Shown: one piece after another, positions 14,844-23,070 of the stretch | Layout of the letters: each line of letters opens with the position of its first letter | How positions within the stretch are numbered: position 1 is the first letter of the stretch | Assembly (NCBI RefSeq): GCF_900111935.1 | Contig: NZ_FOYN01000002.1 | Coordinates: 62,001 to 126,000, forward strand | Length of the DNA stretch: 64,000 nucleotides | Source: Halorubrum sodomense | Lineage (GTDB): Archaea; Halobacteriota; Halobacteria; Halobacteriales; Haloferacaceae | Direction: 5' to 3' | Position numbers and translations under genes: made by a program | Notes under the pieces: model-generated | Seen by the model: the letters and a program-made list of their open reading frames with translations, nothing else | Databases searched by the model: none | Told to the model about the DNA's origin: nothing

Positions 14844-17642
14844 ATGGCAACGGGGATCGTCGGGGAGTTCCTCGATCTCAAGGCGGAGACGGACGCGGAC
14901 GTCCTCGCGATGCAGTGCGGCGACTTCTACGAGTTCTTCGCGGACGACGCCGAGCTGGTGGCCGACGAGCTCGACCTCTCGATCTCGCAGAAGTCCTCTC
15001 ACGGCTCGTCGTACCCGATGGCCGGCGTGCCGCTCTCGGAGCTGACGCCGTACGTGAACGCCCTGGTCGAACGCGGCTACCGGGTCGCGGTCGCGGACCA
15101 GTACGAGACGGACGGGGGCGACCACGCCCGCGAGATCGTCCGAGTCGTCACTCCCGGGACCGTCCTCGAAACGAGCGACGACGACGCGCGCTACCTCGCG
15201 GCCGTGGTGCGGGACGAAGCGGCCGATTCCGACGCCGACGGCCCTTACGGGCTCGCGCTCGCCGACGTCACCACCGGCCGCTTCCTCGCCACGACGGTCG
15301 ACGACGGGAGCGACCTGCGGGCCGAGCTCTACCGCTTCGACCCGGCGGAGGTCCTCCCGGGCCCCCGGGTCCGAAACGACGACGGCCTGCTCGGGGCGGT
15401 CCGCGAGGACCTCTCGGGACGCGTGACCGCGTTCGACGCGGAGGCGTTCGCGACCGGGCGCGCGCGACACGCGGTTCGCGAGCAGTTCGGCCGCGAGACG
15501 ACCGACAGCGTCGGGCTCGACTCCGAACTCGCGGTCCGCGCCGCGGGCGCGGTCCTCTCGTACGTCGAGGAGACCGGCGCGGGGGTGCTGGCCTCGATGA
15601 CCCGCCTCACCGCGTACGGCGCCGACGACCGGGTCGACGTGGACGCGACCACGCAGCGCAACCTCGAGATCACCGAGACGATGCGGGGCGACGCCGACGG
15701 CTCGCTGTTCGACACCGTCGACCACACCGTCACGGCCGCCGGCGGGCGGCTGCTCCGCGAGTGGCTCACCCGCCCCCGCCGGGACCGCGAGACGCTCGCG
15801 GCCCGACTCGACGCGGTCGAGGCGCTGGCGTCCGCGGCGCTCGCGCGCGATCGGATCCGCGAGGTGCTCGACGACGCGTACGACCTCGAACGGCTCGCGT
15901 CGCGCACGACGAGCGGGAGCGCGGGCGCGCGAGAACTCCTCTCGGTCCGCGACACGCTGGCGCTGCTCCCGGACCTCGCCGACGCGGTGGCGGGGACCCC
16001 CCTCGACGACTCGCCCGCGGCCGCCGTCCTCGACCGCGTCGACCGCGAGCGCGCGGCCGACCTGCGCGAGGAGCTCGCCGAGGCGCTCGCGGAGGACCCG
16101 CCGAAGGCGAAGACCGGCGGCGGGCTGCTGAAGGAGGGGTACGACGAGGAGCTCGACGAGCTGATCGGTCGCCACGAGTCGGTAAAATCGTGGCTCGACG
16201 GCCTCGCGGAGCGCGAGAAGCGGCGACACGGGCTCAGCCACGTCACCGTCGACCGCAACAAGACGGACGGCTACTACATCCAGGTCGGGAAGTCGGTGGC
16301 GGACCGGGTGCCCGAGGGGTACCGCGAGATCAAGACGCTGAAGAACTCGAAGCGGTTCGTCACCGACGAGCTGGCCGAGAAGGAGCGGGAGGTCCTCCGC
16401 CTGGAGGAGGCGCGCGGCGAGCTGGAGTACGAGCTGTTCGAGGCGCTCCGCGAGCGCGTCGCCGAGCGCGCGGAACTGCTCCAGGACGCCGGCCGGGCGA
16501 TCGCGGAACTCGACGCGCTCGCCTCGCTCGCGACCCACGCGGCCCGCCGAGACTGGTCGCGCCCGGAGCTGACGGAGGAGCGCCGGCTCGACGTCGAGGC
16601 CGGGCGCCACCCGGTCGTCGAGGGGACGACCGACTTCGTCCCGAACGACCTCCGGCTCGACGCCGAGCGCGGCTTCCTGATCGTCACCGGGCCGAACATG
16701 AGCGGGAAGTCGACGTACATGCGACAGGCCGCGCTGATCCAGCTGCTCGCGCAGGCCGGCTCGTTCGTCCCCGCCCGCGCGGCCGAGGTGGGGCTCGTCG
16801 ACGGCATCTACACCCGCGTCGGCGCGCTCGACGAACTGGCGCAGGGGCGCTCGACGTTCATGGTCGAGATGCAGGAGCTGTCGAACATCCTTCACTCCGC
16901 CACCGAGGACTCGCTGGTCATCCTCGACGAGGTCGGCCGCGGGACCGCCACCTACGACGGTATCTCCATCGCGTGGGCCGCGACGGAGTACCTCCACAAC
17001 GAGGTCCGGGCGCGTACCCTCTTCGCCACCCACTACCACGAGCTGACGACGCTCGCGGACCACCTCCCCCGCGTCGCGAACGTCCACGTCGCCGTCGACG
17101 AGCGCGACGGCGAGGTGACGTTCCTCCGCACCGTCCGCGACGGGCCGACGAACCGGTCGTACGGCGTCCACGTCGCCGATCTCGCGGGCGTGCCCGACCC
17201 CGTCGTCTCCCGCGCGGACGAGGTCCTCGACCGGCTCCGCGAGGAGAAGGCGATCGAGGCCCGCGGCTCGCGAAGCGCGGGAGACGGCGACGGCACCGGC
17301 TCGGGCGCCGGCGAGGTTCCGGGCGGCGGCGCGGGGGACACGCAGCAGGTCGTGTTCGACCTCTCGTCGGGGTCGTTCGCGGGCGGGGACGGCGACGAGG
17401 GGGCGGCAGGCACTGGCGGCTCGGCCTCCGAGGGGAGTCGAAACGGAGCGGAGAGCGGGTCGATGGCGGCCGGTTCCGGCGAGCGCGCGGAGACCGCAGA
17501 GACCGCGGCGCCCGCCGCCGCCGACCGGCTCGACCCCGAGACCCGCGCCGTGATCGAGGAACTGAGCGACGTCGACGTCGCGGAGACTCCGCCGGTGGAG
17601 CTGCTCTCGCGGGTCCAAGAGTGGCAGGAGCGGCTGGACTGA
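14844..17642 (+). CDS. mutS: DNA mismatch repair protein MutS
   Basis: 932 residues. The mismatch-recognition segment CGDFYEFF near the N terminus carries the Phe-X-Glu that stacks on the mismatch. The core and lever domains follow, and the ATPase has Walker A GPNMSGKST (about 616-624), LDEVGRGTATYDG (Walker B/D loop) and the ATHYHEL switch. A Gly/Ser/Asp-rich linker of about 90 residues separates the ATPase from a conserved C-terminal helical segment. It is of the MutS1 type used in repair. No mutL adjoins it. A TATA-like GGTTTTAG at 14811-14818 predicts a nearly leaderless message. Confidence 0.96.
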   Translation: MATGIVGEFLDLKAETDADVLAMQCGDFYEFFADDAELVADELDLSISQKSSHGSSYPMAGVPLSELTPYVNALVERGYRVAVADQYETDGGDHAREIVRVVTPGTVLETSDDDARYLAAVVRDEAADSDADGPYGLALADVTTGRFLATTVDDGSDLRAELYRFDPAEVLPGPRVRNDDGLLGAVREDLSGRVTAFDAEAFATGRARHAVREQFGRETTDSVGLDSELAVRAAGAVLSYVEETGAGVLASMTRLTAYGADDRVDVDATTQRNLEITETMRGDADGSLFDTVDHTVTAAGGRLLREWLTRPRRDRETLAARLDAVEALASAALARDRIREVLDDAYDLERLASRTTSGSAGARELLSVRDTLALLPDLADAVAGTPLDDSPAAAVLDRVDRERAADLREELAEALAEDPPKAKTGGGLLKEGYDEELDELIGRHESVKSWLDGLAEREKRRHGLSHVTVDRNKTDGYYIQVGKSVADRVPEGYREIKTLKNSKRFVTDELAEKEREVLRLEEARGELEYELFEALRERVAERAELLQDAGRAIAELDALASLATHAARRDWSRPELTEERRLDVEAGRHPVVEGTTDFVPNDLRLDAERGFLIVTGPNMSGKSTYMRQAALIQLLAQAGSFVPARAAEVGLVDGIYTRVGALDELAQGRSTFMVEMQELSNILHSATEDSLVILDEVGRGTATYDGISIAWAATEYLHNEVRARTLFATHYHELTTLADHLPRVANVHVAVDERDGEVTFLRTVRDGPTNRSYGVHVADLAGVPDPVVSRADEVLDRLREEKAIEARGSRSAGDGDGTGSGAGEVPGGGAGDTQQVVFDLSSGSFAGGDGDEGAAGTGGSASEGSRNGAESGSMAAGSGERAETAETAAPAAADRLDPETRAVIEELSDVDVAETPPVELLSRVQEWQERLD

Positions 17643-17713
17643 CCGCGCTGCGAGACGGACGCACGGGCGCGTCTGACGTAAGAACTAATGTCCGACCACG
17701 TCGTGTGGTGTGT

Positions 17714-18064
17714 ATGGGCATCATGAGCAAGATCCTCGGCGGGAGCGGGAATCGTTCCGTCGACGACTACGTCGAGCTCGACACGGACGACTTCGCCGAC
17801 GCGCACGCGGAGACGGGCACACAGGTACACTTCGCGGAGATCGCCGACCAGAGCGACGTCATCCCGATCAAAGACGCCGTCTACGACGGCGACTTCGTCA
17901 TCGCTGACATCACCCGTCACTCCACGTCGGACCGGACGATAGAACGCGTCTACGACGAGCTTCGACAGGTGGTCGAGGAGGTCGACGGCGACATCGTCCA
18001 GAAGGGCGACGACCAGATCATCGTCACGCCGACCGGCGTCAAGGTCTCGCGACAGAAACTGTAG
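17714..18064 (+). CDS. sepF: Cell division protein SepF
   Basis: 116 residues starting MGIMSKILGG, the amphipathic membrane-targeting helix of SepF. The rest matches archaeal SepF: DYVELD linker, IKDAVYDGDFVIADITR, VDGDIVQKGDDQIIVTPTG and a basic end VSRQKL. SepF anchors FtsZ (FtsZ2 in haloarchaea) to the membrane at the division site. The frame is open far upstream through mutS in another phase, which is only a high-GC artefact; the ATG at 17714 is the only start that gives the targeting helix. It follows mutS by 71 nt with a possible own promoter (AAGAACTAATG at about 17680). Confidence 0.9.
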   Translation: MGIMSKILGGSGNRSVDDYVELDTDDFADAHAETGTQVHFAEIADQSDVIPIKDAVYDGDFVIADITRHSTSDRTIERVYDELRQVVEEVDGDIVQKGDDQIIVTPTGVKVSRQKL

Positions 18065-18151
18065 CCGCCGCGTTCCGGCGGTCTCGCTCCGTATATCCTT
18101 CCGTGATCCCGATTTACGCCCCGAATCCGGGCGTACGCGGTCGAACCGTGT

Positions 18152-18160
18152 CATATATGC
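18152..18160 (+). promoter_or_regulatory. TATA box for the SDR gene at 18186
   Basis: CATATATGC lies 26-34 nt before the ATG at 18186, the spacing of a leaderless haloarchaeal promoter. Confidence 0.55.
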
Positions 18161-18185
18161 CGTTCTCTCGCCCACGTAGAGTCGA

Positions 18186-19088
18186 ATGGACGAGCCGGTC
18201 CTGCTGACGGGCGCCGGCGGACGGGTGGGGCAGGCCATCCTCCGCGGCATCGGCGGCGACTACCAGTGGCGGCTCCTCGACCGCGAGCCGCTCCCGGCCG
18301 CGAAGGTTCCCGCCGGCGTCACCGACGCGGACCGATACGTCGCGGACATCACCGACGAGCGCGCCGTCCGCGAGGCGGTCGCCGACGTCGGTGCGGTGAT
18401 CCACCTCGCCGGCGACCCCCGGAAGACGGCGCCGTGGGACTCCGTCCTCCGGAACAACATCGACGGCACGCAGGTCGTGATGCGCGCCGCCGCCGAGGCC
18501 GGCGTCGAGAAGTTCGCGTTCGCCTCCTCGAACCACGCCGTCGGCGGTTACGAGACCGAAGAGCGCACGCCGGACCTGTACCGCCCCGACGACGACTACC
18601 GGCTCGACGGCAGCGAACTCCCCCGCCCCGGCAACCTCTACGGCGTCTCGAAGGCGGCCGGCGAGTCGCTCGGACGCTTCTACCACGACGAGTTCGGGAT
18701 GAGCGTCGTCTGCGTCCGGATCGGCAACCTCACCAGGGACCACCCGCCCCGCGAGTACGAGCGCGGCCAGGCGATGTGGCTCTCGCACCGCGACTGCGCG
18801 CACCTGTTCGACCGCTGTCTCCGGGCCGACTACGGCTACGAGGTCGTGTACGGCATCTCGGACAACGACCGCCGCTACTACTCCATCGAGCGCGCCCGCG
18901 AGGCGCTCGGCTACGACCCCGCCGACAACTCCGCCGACTACACCTTCGAGGGCAAACCCAAGTCCGACCGCGACACCGAGACGAACGGCGGTCGCTACGG
19001 CGAGGACTCGTTCGCGTCGGACGCCGATCGGCCCGCCCCGGAGTCGCCCGCCGAACCCAACTTCCCCGCCGACCCGGACGACGCCTGA
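18186..19088 (+). CDS. azf: NAD-dependent extended SDR, probable glucose-6-phosphate dehydrogenase (Azf type)
   Basis: 300 residues. Rossmann motif TGAGGRVGQA at residues ~8-17, the acidic NAD-selecting region LLDREPL, Ser in FASSNHAVGG and the catalytic YGVSK (Tyr/Lys). Overall pattern (HLAGDPRKTAPWDSV, GQAMWLSHRDCAHLF, GISDNDRRYYS) fits, from memory, the haloarchaeal NAD-dependent glucose-6-phosphate dehydrogenase Azf, related to uronate dehydrogenases. That enzyme opens the oxidative pentose phosphate branch. About 40 acidic C-terminal residues extend beyond the usual length. A uronate dehydrogenase or sugar epimerase is the alternative. Confidence 0.75.
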   Translation: MDEPVLLTGAGGRVGQAILRGIGGDYQWRLLDREPLPAAKVPAGVTDADRYVADITDERAVREAVADVGAVIHLAGDPRKTAPWDSVLRNNIDGTQVVMRAAAEAGVEKFAFASSNHAVGGYETEERTPDLYRPDDDYRLDGSELPRPGNLYGVSKAAGESLGRFYHDEFGMSVVCVRIGNLTRDHPPREYERGQAMWLSHRDCAHLFDRCLRADYGYEVVYGISDNDRRYYSIERAREALGYDPADNSADYTFEGKPKSDRDTETNGGRYGEDSFASDADRPAPESPAEPNFPADPDDA

Positions 19089-19100
19089 TCGGCCCCACGC

Positions 19101-19793
19101 TCAGAACAGCCCGTCGACGTCGCGCCGCTTCCGCGCCTCGCGTTCGACGTGATCGCCCAGCCGCGCGGCCACCTGCGGTCGCGCGTCCGGCGTCCGAAGG
19201 TACGCGAACAGCAGTTCGGCGAACTCGGTCCGTCCCGTCCCGCGCTCCTCGCGAGCGAACTCCGCCGCGGTCGCGAGCACCTGCGGATCGCCCGGTTCGC
19301 CCGCCCTCGCGAGCGCCGGCGCCGCGACCCCGGCCGCGGCGAGCGACAGCCGGCCGAACGCCGGCGTCTCGTCGTCGACCCGGATCCGCGGCGCACTCCC
19401 CGCGTCCGCGTCCGTCGAGGCCGCGGCGAGTTTCTCGGCCCACTCTCGGACGGAGGCCAACGCGACTCCCCGGGAGTCGGAGACGCCCGTCAGCGCGGCG
19501 ACGGCGTCCGCCGCGCGCTCGGCGGCGCCCGAGTCGTCGCCGTCGGCCGCGCGGTGCGTCGCCGTCGCGGCCGCGGCCAGCCCCCGGCGCAGTCGCTCGA
19601 CGTCGTCGGCGTCGCGGTCGCCGTCGCGCTCGGCGTCGCCGTCGTCGTCTGGCGGTCGCCCCCCCGAACCCCAGGCGCCGCTCGCCGCGAGGAAGCGCCC
19701 CTCGTTGAACAGCGCGGCGCCGGCGGTGATCGCGACTGACGCGGACGGCACGTCGCGCTCGTCTCGGTCCGAACCGGAGTCGCGGTCGGTCAC
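19101..19793 (-). CDS. DUF309-like haloarchaeal protein
   Basis: 230 residues. The N-terminal region has AGAALFNEGRFLAASGAW, a variant of the LFN-G-Y-hAHE-W pattern of DUF309, though the His/Glu pair is not conserved here. An acidic linker is followed by helical repeats rich in Ala (EWAEKLAAA, LAAAGVAAPALARAGEPGD) and a basic end KRRDVDGLF. Predicted soluble and all-helical. Convergent with azf, 12 nt apart. Function unknown. Confidence 0.65.
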   Translation of the reverse strand: MTDRDSGSDRDERDVPSASVAITAGAALFNEGRFLAASGAWGSGGRPPDDDGDAERDGDRDADDVERLRRGLAAAATATHRAADGDDSGAAERAADAVAALTGVSDSRGVALASVREWAEKLAAASTDADAGSAPRIRVDDETPAFGRLSLAAAGVAAPALARAGEPGDPQVLATAAEFAREERGTGRTEFAELLFAYLRTPDARPQVAARLGDHVEREARKRRDVDGLF

Positions 19794-19852
19794 GCCTCGC
19801 GGTCGGCGGCGACGAGTGATAAATGGCGAGTTCCGCGACTCCGCGAAGCGGA

Positions 19853-19904
19853 GCGAAACGTCAGCGGCGGGGCGGAGGGCGAAACGTCAGCGGCGGGGCG
19901 GAGG
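19853..19904. repeat. Perfect 26-bp tandem duplication
   Basis: The unit beginning GCGAAACGTCAGCGG occurs at 19853-19878 and again at 19879-19904 without a mismatch, in the short gap between two minus-strand genes. A recent slippage duplication that may move a promoter away from the gene starting at 19793. Confidence 0.85.
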
Positions 19905-19928
19905 CGGTGCTCGCCCGCGGCGGGCCGA

Positions 19929-20207
19929 TCAGGCCTTCCCGACGGCGCCGTCGTCGTCCGGTAGCCGGACGGTTCGATCGACCGCCCTCGGGTACCGGCG
20001 GTGAAGCGCCGCGCCCGCGACGGCACCGCAGAGGGTCGCCAGCGCGACCGCCGCCGCGGTCGGGAACGAGAGGGCGGCGACCGTCAGCACCGGTAGCGCC
20101 GCGAAGGCGACCAGCGCGCCCGGCGACGGGAGGGGATCGGACGGGTGGGGGTTCGCGTACGGATCGGGGTGGACTGTGCGTCTGGAGGGGGATCGGTCTG
20201 CTGTCAT
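19929..20207 (-). CDS. Small membrane protein, two helices
   Basis: 92 residues: a polar, Pro-rich N terminus, two closely spaced hydrophobic helices (about 30-46 and 49-66) and a basic/acidic tail (HRRYPRAVDRTVRLPDDDG). No signal peptide motif or active-site pattern. It is likely an integral membrane protein with both ends on the same side. Codon use and acidity agree with neighbours. Function unknown. Confidence 0.55.
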   Translation of the reverse strand: MTADRSPSRRTVHPDPYANPHPSDPLPSPGALVAFAALPVLTVAALSFPTAAAVALATLCGAVAGAALHRRYPRAVDRTVRLPDDDGAVGKA

Positions 20208-20733
20208 CGTCTGGTAGTGAGTCGTGGCGCGAGGCGTTCGCCTCGCGCTTCGAGCGGATTCGGTCGTCGAAAACGGTACGAGTGGGGCCGTCGCGTCGAG
20301 AGAGGGGAGGCGCGCTCGCTTCGGCGGCGAGTCGGCCGCCCCCGCGTCGAGGTCACGCGGCGACGGTGCCGAGGAGAGCGGCGACCGGCCCGCGGACCCG
20401 TCTCCGGACGCTCCAGCGGGGGGCGAACGTCGGAATGGGGTCGCGGACGGTCATGGATTCGACCCGGTGGCGGGGGACCGACCGGGCGTACGTTCACCGA
20501 ACGACGGAACCGAGTTAATAGTTCCTCGTGTGTGTGGACCAATACCGCGGTCGAAGGGCCGCCGTTTCCGGGTGCTCCACCGTCCGCGGCCCCGTCGGTC
20601 GCTCCCCGCTCCGCTCGCCGTTTGGTGCCTCGAAAAACGTCCTGACGGAGTCCGACGCGAGCGGAGCGAGCGTCGGGCAAGTCAGGACCGAACGCGGCGG
20701 CTCCCGAGCGAAGCGAGGCAGCCGCAAAGTGAG
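20208..20733. other. Gene-free stretch between a small membrane-protein gene and tRNA-Arg
   Basis: All six frames are open in parts but give only Arg/Pro-rich shadow peptides. It contains an AT-rich island around 20511-20525 (GAGTTAATAGTTCC, possibly a minus-strand TATA box) and, at 20638-20650, a 13-nt copy of the 3' end of the nearby tRNA-Arg gene (CGTCCTGACGGAG). Nothing else supported. Confidence 0.5.
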
Positions 20734-20806
20734 CGTCCTGACGGAGATTTGAACTCCGGTCCCTGGCTCCGCAAGCCAAGAGGATAGTCCACTACCCTAC
20801 CAGGAC
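20734..20806 (-). tRNA. tRNA-Arg (anticodon GCG)
   Basis: 73 nt. A 7-bp acceptor stem pairs GTCCTGG with TCAGGAC; the anticodon stem TTGGC/GCCAG closes the loop TTGCGGA (anticodon GCG, codon CGC); the T arm is CGGAG-TTCAAAT-CTCCG. The discriminator base is G and CCA is not encoded. A TATA-like CTTATGTTCC lies upstream on the minus strand at about 20832-20841. Confidence 0.95.
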
Positions 20807-21015
20807 TCATCTCAACGTATCGCGGTGGAACATAAGACGGTTACGGTCCGGCGGTCGCGTGCCTGCGGTCCGCACGCACTCCCGACGCGGATGAACACCT
20901 TTTGTATCGGAGGGCCCCATGAACGCCTATGAGACGCCTTCGAGCCGCGACCGGGACCCGAGTCCGTCGCCTCACCGACCGGGCGGGCTCCGGCGCGACC
21001 CCCCGACAACGGCAA

Positions 21016-21046
21016 CGCTTATCCGCGAACTCACCGACCACGGAGG
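21016..21046 (+). promoter_or_regulatory. Promoter and strong ribosome-binding site of rpa2
   Basis: TATA-like CGCTTATCCG at about 21015-21024 and a consensus GGAGGT at 21042-21047, 6-7 nt before the ATG at 21054. The Shine-Dalgarno decides the start against the longer open frame from 20919. Confidence 0.5.
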
Positions 21047-21053
21047 TACGCGT

Positions 21054-22547
21054 ATGGGAGCCATAGAGGAGGTGTACGAGGACCTCGACACCGATGTCGA
21101 GTTCGAGGAGTTCGAGGCCGCCGTCGAGGACAAGGTCGAGCAGATGGGCGGGCTCGCGGACGAGGAGACCGCAGCGATGCTCATCGCGCACGAGCTGCGC
21201 GACGAGGAGGCAGACACCATCGCCGACATCGAACCGGGGATGAACGAGGTGAAGTTCCTCGGCAAGGTGACCGCGATCGGCGAGGTCCGAACGTTCGAGC
21301 GCGACGACGAGGAGGCCGACGAGGGCCGGGTGTGTAACGTCGACGTCGCCGACGCCTCCGGCTCGGTCCGGGTCGCACTCTGGGACGACATGGCCGCGGC
21401 CGCGGAGGGCGAACTCGAGGTCGGACAGGTGCTCCGGGTCATGGGTCGACCGAAGGAGGGGTACAGCGGCCTCGAAGTGAGCGCGGACAAGGTCGAGCCG
21501 GACGAGGACGCCGAAGTCGACGTGCAGGTGCTCGACACCTACCGCGTCGAGGACCTGACGCTCGGCGCGTCCGACGTGGACCTCGTCGGACAGGTGCTCG
21601 ACACGGACTCGATCCGGACGTTCGACCGCGACGACGGCAGCGAGGGGCGCGTGGCGAACCTCACCGTCGGCGACGAGACGGGCCGCGTGCGCGTCACGCT
21701 CTGGGACGACAAGGCCGACCTCGCCGACGAGTTCGAGCCCGGCGAGGTGGTCGAGGTCGGTGACGGCTACGTCCGCGAGCGCGACGGCGACTTAGAGCTC
21801 CACGTCGGAGACCGCGGCACGGTCGAGCGCGTCGACGAGGACGTCGAGTACGTTCCGGAGACGACCGACATCGCCGACCTGGAGATCGGCGAGACCGTCG
21901 ACATCGGCGGCGGCGTCATCGAGACGGACCCGGTGCGCACCTTCGACCGAGACGACGGCAGCGAGGGACAGGTCAGAAACGTCCGGATCAGAGACGAGAC
22001 GGGCGAGATACGCGTCGCGCTGTGGGGCGACAAGGCCGACCGCGAGATCGACCTGGCCGACCGCGTCGTCTTCACCGACGTCGAGATCCAGGACGGCTGG
22101 CAGGACGACCTTGAGGCGTCTGCGAACTGGCGTTCGACCGTCTCCGTCCTCGACGGCGAGAGCGACGCGGCGGCCGGCGCAGCGAGCGGGGCGTCGGGGT
22201 CCCGTACGGAGGGGAGCGGTGACGCCGCCGACCGCGACGCGAGCGAGACCGGCCTCGGAGCCTTCGCGGAGGACGGGCAGAAGGCGGCCGCCGAGGCCGT
22301 CGCCGGCGAGACGACCGGAGACGACGGGGGCGGTGCGACCGGCGGTGCCGCGGCCGCGACGACGGAGCCGTCGACCGAGGACGTCGAGTTCACCGGCACG
22401 GTCGTCCAGACGGGCGATCCGGTCGTGCTCGACGACGGCCAGCAGACGCGGACCGTCGAGACCGACGCGAGCCTCCGGCTCGGCGAGGAGGTAACCGTTC
22501 GCGGCCCGGAGCGCGACGGCACCATCGACGCCGACGACGTCTTCTGA
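21054..22547 (+). CDS. rpa2: Replication protein A-like ssDNA-binding protein, three OB folds
   Basis: 497 residues from the ATG at 21054. After an acidic N-terminal helix come three OB folds sharing the signature R-T-F-(E/D)RDD...G-(R/Q)V-x-N and ending VRVALWDD, VRVTLWDD and IRVALWGD (about 65-150, 170-255 and 285-365). A Gly/Ala/acidic linker and a small C-terminal beta segment follow. It coats single-stranded DNA in replication and repair. Size, OB count and the neighbouring histone and deacetylase match the haloarchaeal Rpa2 locus as I remember it. The histone gene follows 91 nt downstream. Confidence 0.88.
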   Translation: MGAIEEVYEDLDTDVEFEEFEAAVEDKVEQMGGLADEETAAMLIAHELRDEEADTIADIEPGMNEVKFLGKVTAIGEVRTFERDDEEADEGRVCNVDVADASGSVRVALWDDMAAAAEGELEVGQVLRVMGRPKEGYSGLEVSADKVEPDEDAEVDVQVLDTYRVEDLTLGASDVDLVGQVLDTDSIRTFDRDDGSEGRVANLTVGDETGRVRVTLWDDKADLADEFEPGEVVEVGDGYVRERDGDLELHVGDRGTVERVDEDVEYVPETTDIADLEIGETVDIGGGVIETDPVRTFDRDDGSEGQVRNVRIRDETGEIRVALWGDKADREIDLADRVVFTDVEIQDGWQDDLEASANWRSTVSVLDGESDAAAGAASGASGSRTEGSGDAADRDASETGLGAFAEDGQKAAAEAVAGETTGDDGGGATGGAAAATTEPSTEDVEFTGTVVQTGDPVVLDDGQQTRTVETDASLRLGEEVTVRGPERDGTIDADDVF

Positions 22548-22606
22548 CGCGGGTCTCTCCCGTCCCGATCCGCCCACGGACCCGGCCGCGATGCGGCTAA
22601 CGGAAA

Positions 22607-22616
22607 GCGTTATACG
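22607..22616 (+). promoter_or_regulatory. TATA box for the histone gene
   Basis: GCGTTATACG ends 22 nt before the ATG at 22639, so the histone-deacetylase pair probably has its own leaderless promoter in addition to any read-through from rpa2. Confidence 0.55.
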
Positions 22617-22638
22617 ATACACGGACGCGACTGTGTGT

Positions 22639-23070
22639 ATGAGTGTCGAGTTGCCGTTCGCGCCGGTCGACGGGATCATCCGGCGGAACGCGGGGGAACT
22701 CCGCGTCAGCGCGGACGCCGCCGAGGAGCTCGCGCGACGGATCCAATCGCACGGCGCGGAGCTAGCCATCGACGCGGCCGAGCAGGCGACCGCGGACGGC
22801 CGGAAGACGCTGATGGCCGCGGACTTCGGCGTCGAGCAGGTCGTCAGCCGGGAGGACCTCACGCTACCGGTCGCGCCGATCGACCGGATCGCCCGACTCC
22901 GGATCGACGACCGGTATCGCGTCGGCGTCGACGCGCGCGTCGCGCTGGCCGACATCTTGGAAGACTACGCCGACAACGTCGCGAGCGCGGCCGCGACGCT
23001 GGCCCGACACGCGGACCGGCGAACGGTACAGGCCGAGGACATCGAGACGTACTTCGCCCTCTTCGAGTAG
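22639..23070 (+). CDS. hstA: Archaeal doublet histone
   Basis: 143 residues containing two histone folds in one chain: first FAPVDGIIRRNAGELRVS...ADFGVEQ (about 4-65), second VAPIDRIARL...VQAEDIETYF (about 77-141). Each has the helix-loop-helix pattern with P-x-x-x-I-x-R at the start, so the protein should fold as a pseudodimer, as in other haloarchaea. It is acidic compared with methanogen histones. It binds DNA and may act more as a regulator than a packager in halophiles. Its stop TAG is followed immediately by the ATG of the deacetylase gene (zero gap), so translation of the two is coupled. Confidence 0.93.
   Translation: MSVELPFAPVDGIIRRNAGELRVSADAAEELARRIQSHGAELAIDAAEQATADGRKTLMAADFGVEQVVSREDLTLPVAPIDRIARLRIDDRYRVGVDARVALADILEDYADNVASAAATLARHADRRTVQAEDIETYFALFE

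Noticed and set aside
14790-17618. 942-codon open frame antisense to mutS
   Set aside because: Arg/Val/Leu-biased shadow of a high-GC gene; no domain, and mutS is certain on the other strand.
14915-18064. 1049-codon open frame ending in the SepF sequence
   Set aside because: Only its last 116 codons are protein-like (SepF); the rest is the +1 shadow of mutS rich in Arg and Gly. Not a fusion.
20204-20779. 191-codon minus-strand frame overlapping tRNA-Arg
   Set aside because: Runs through the tRNA gene and is Arg/Pro-rich; treated as shadow.
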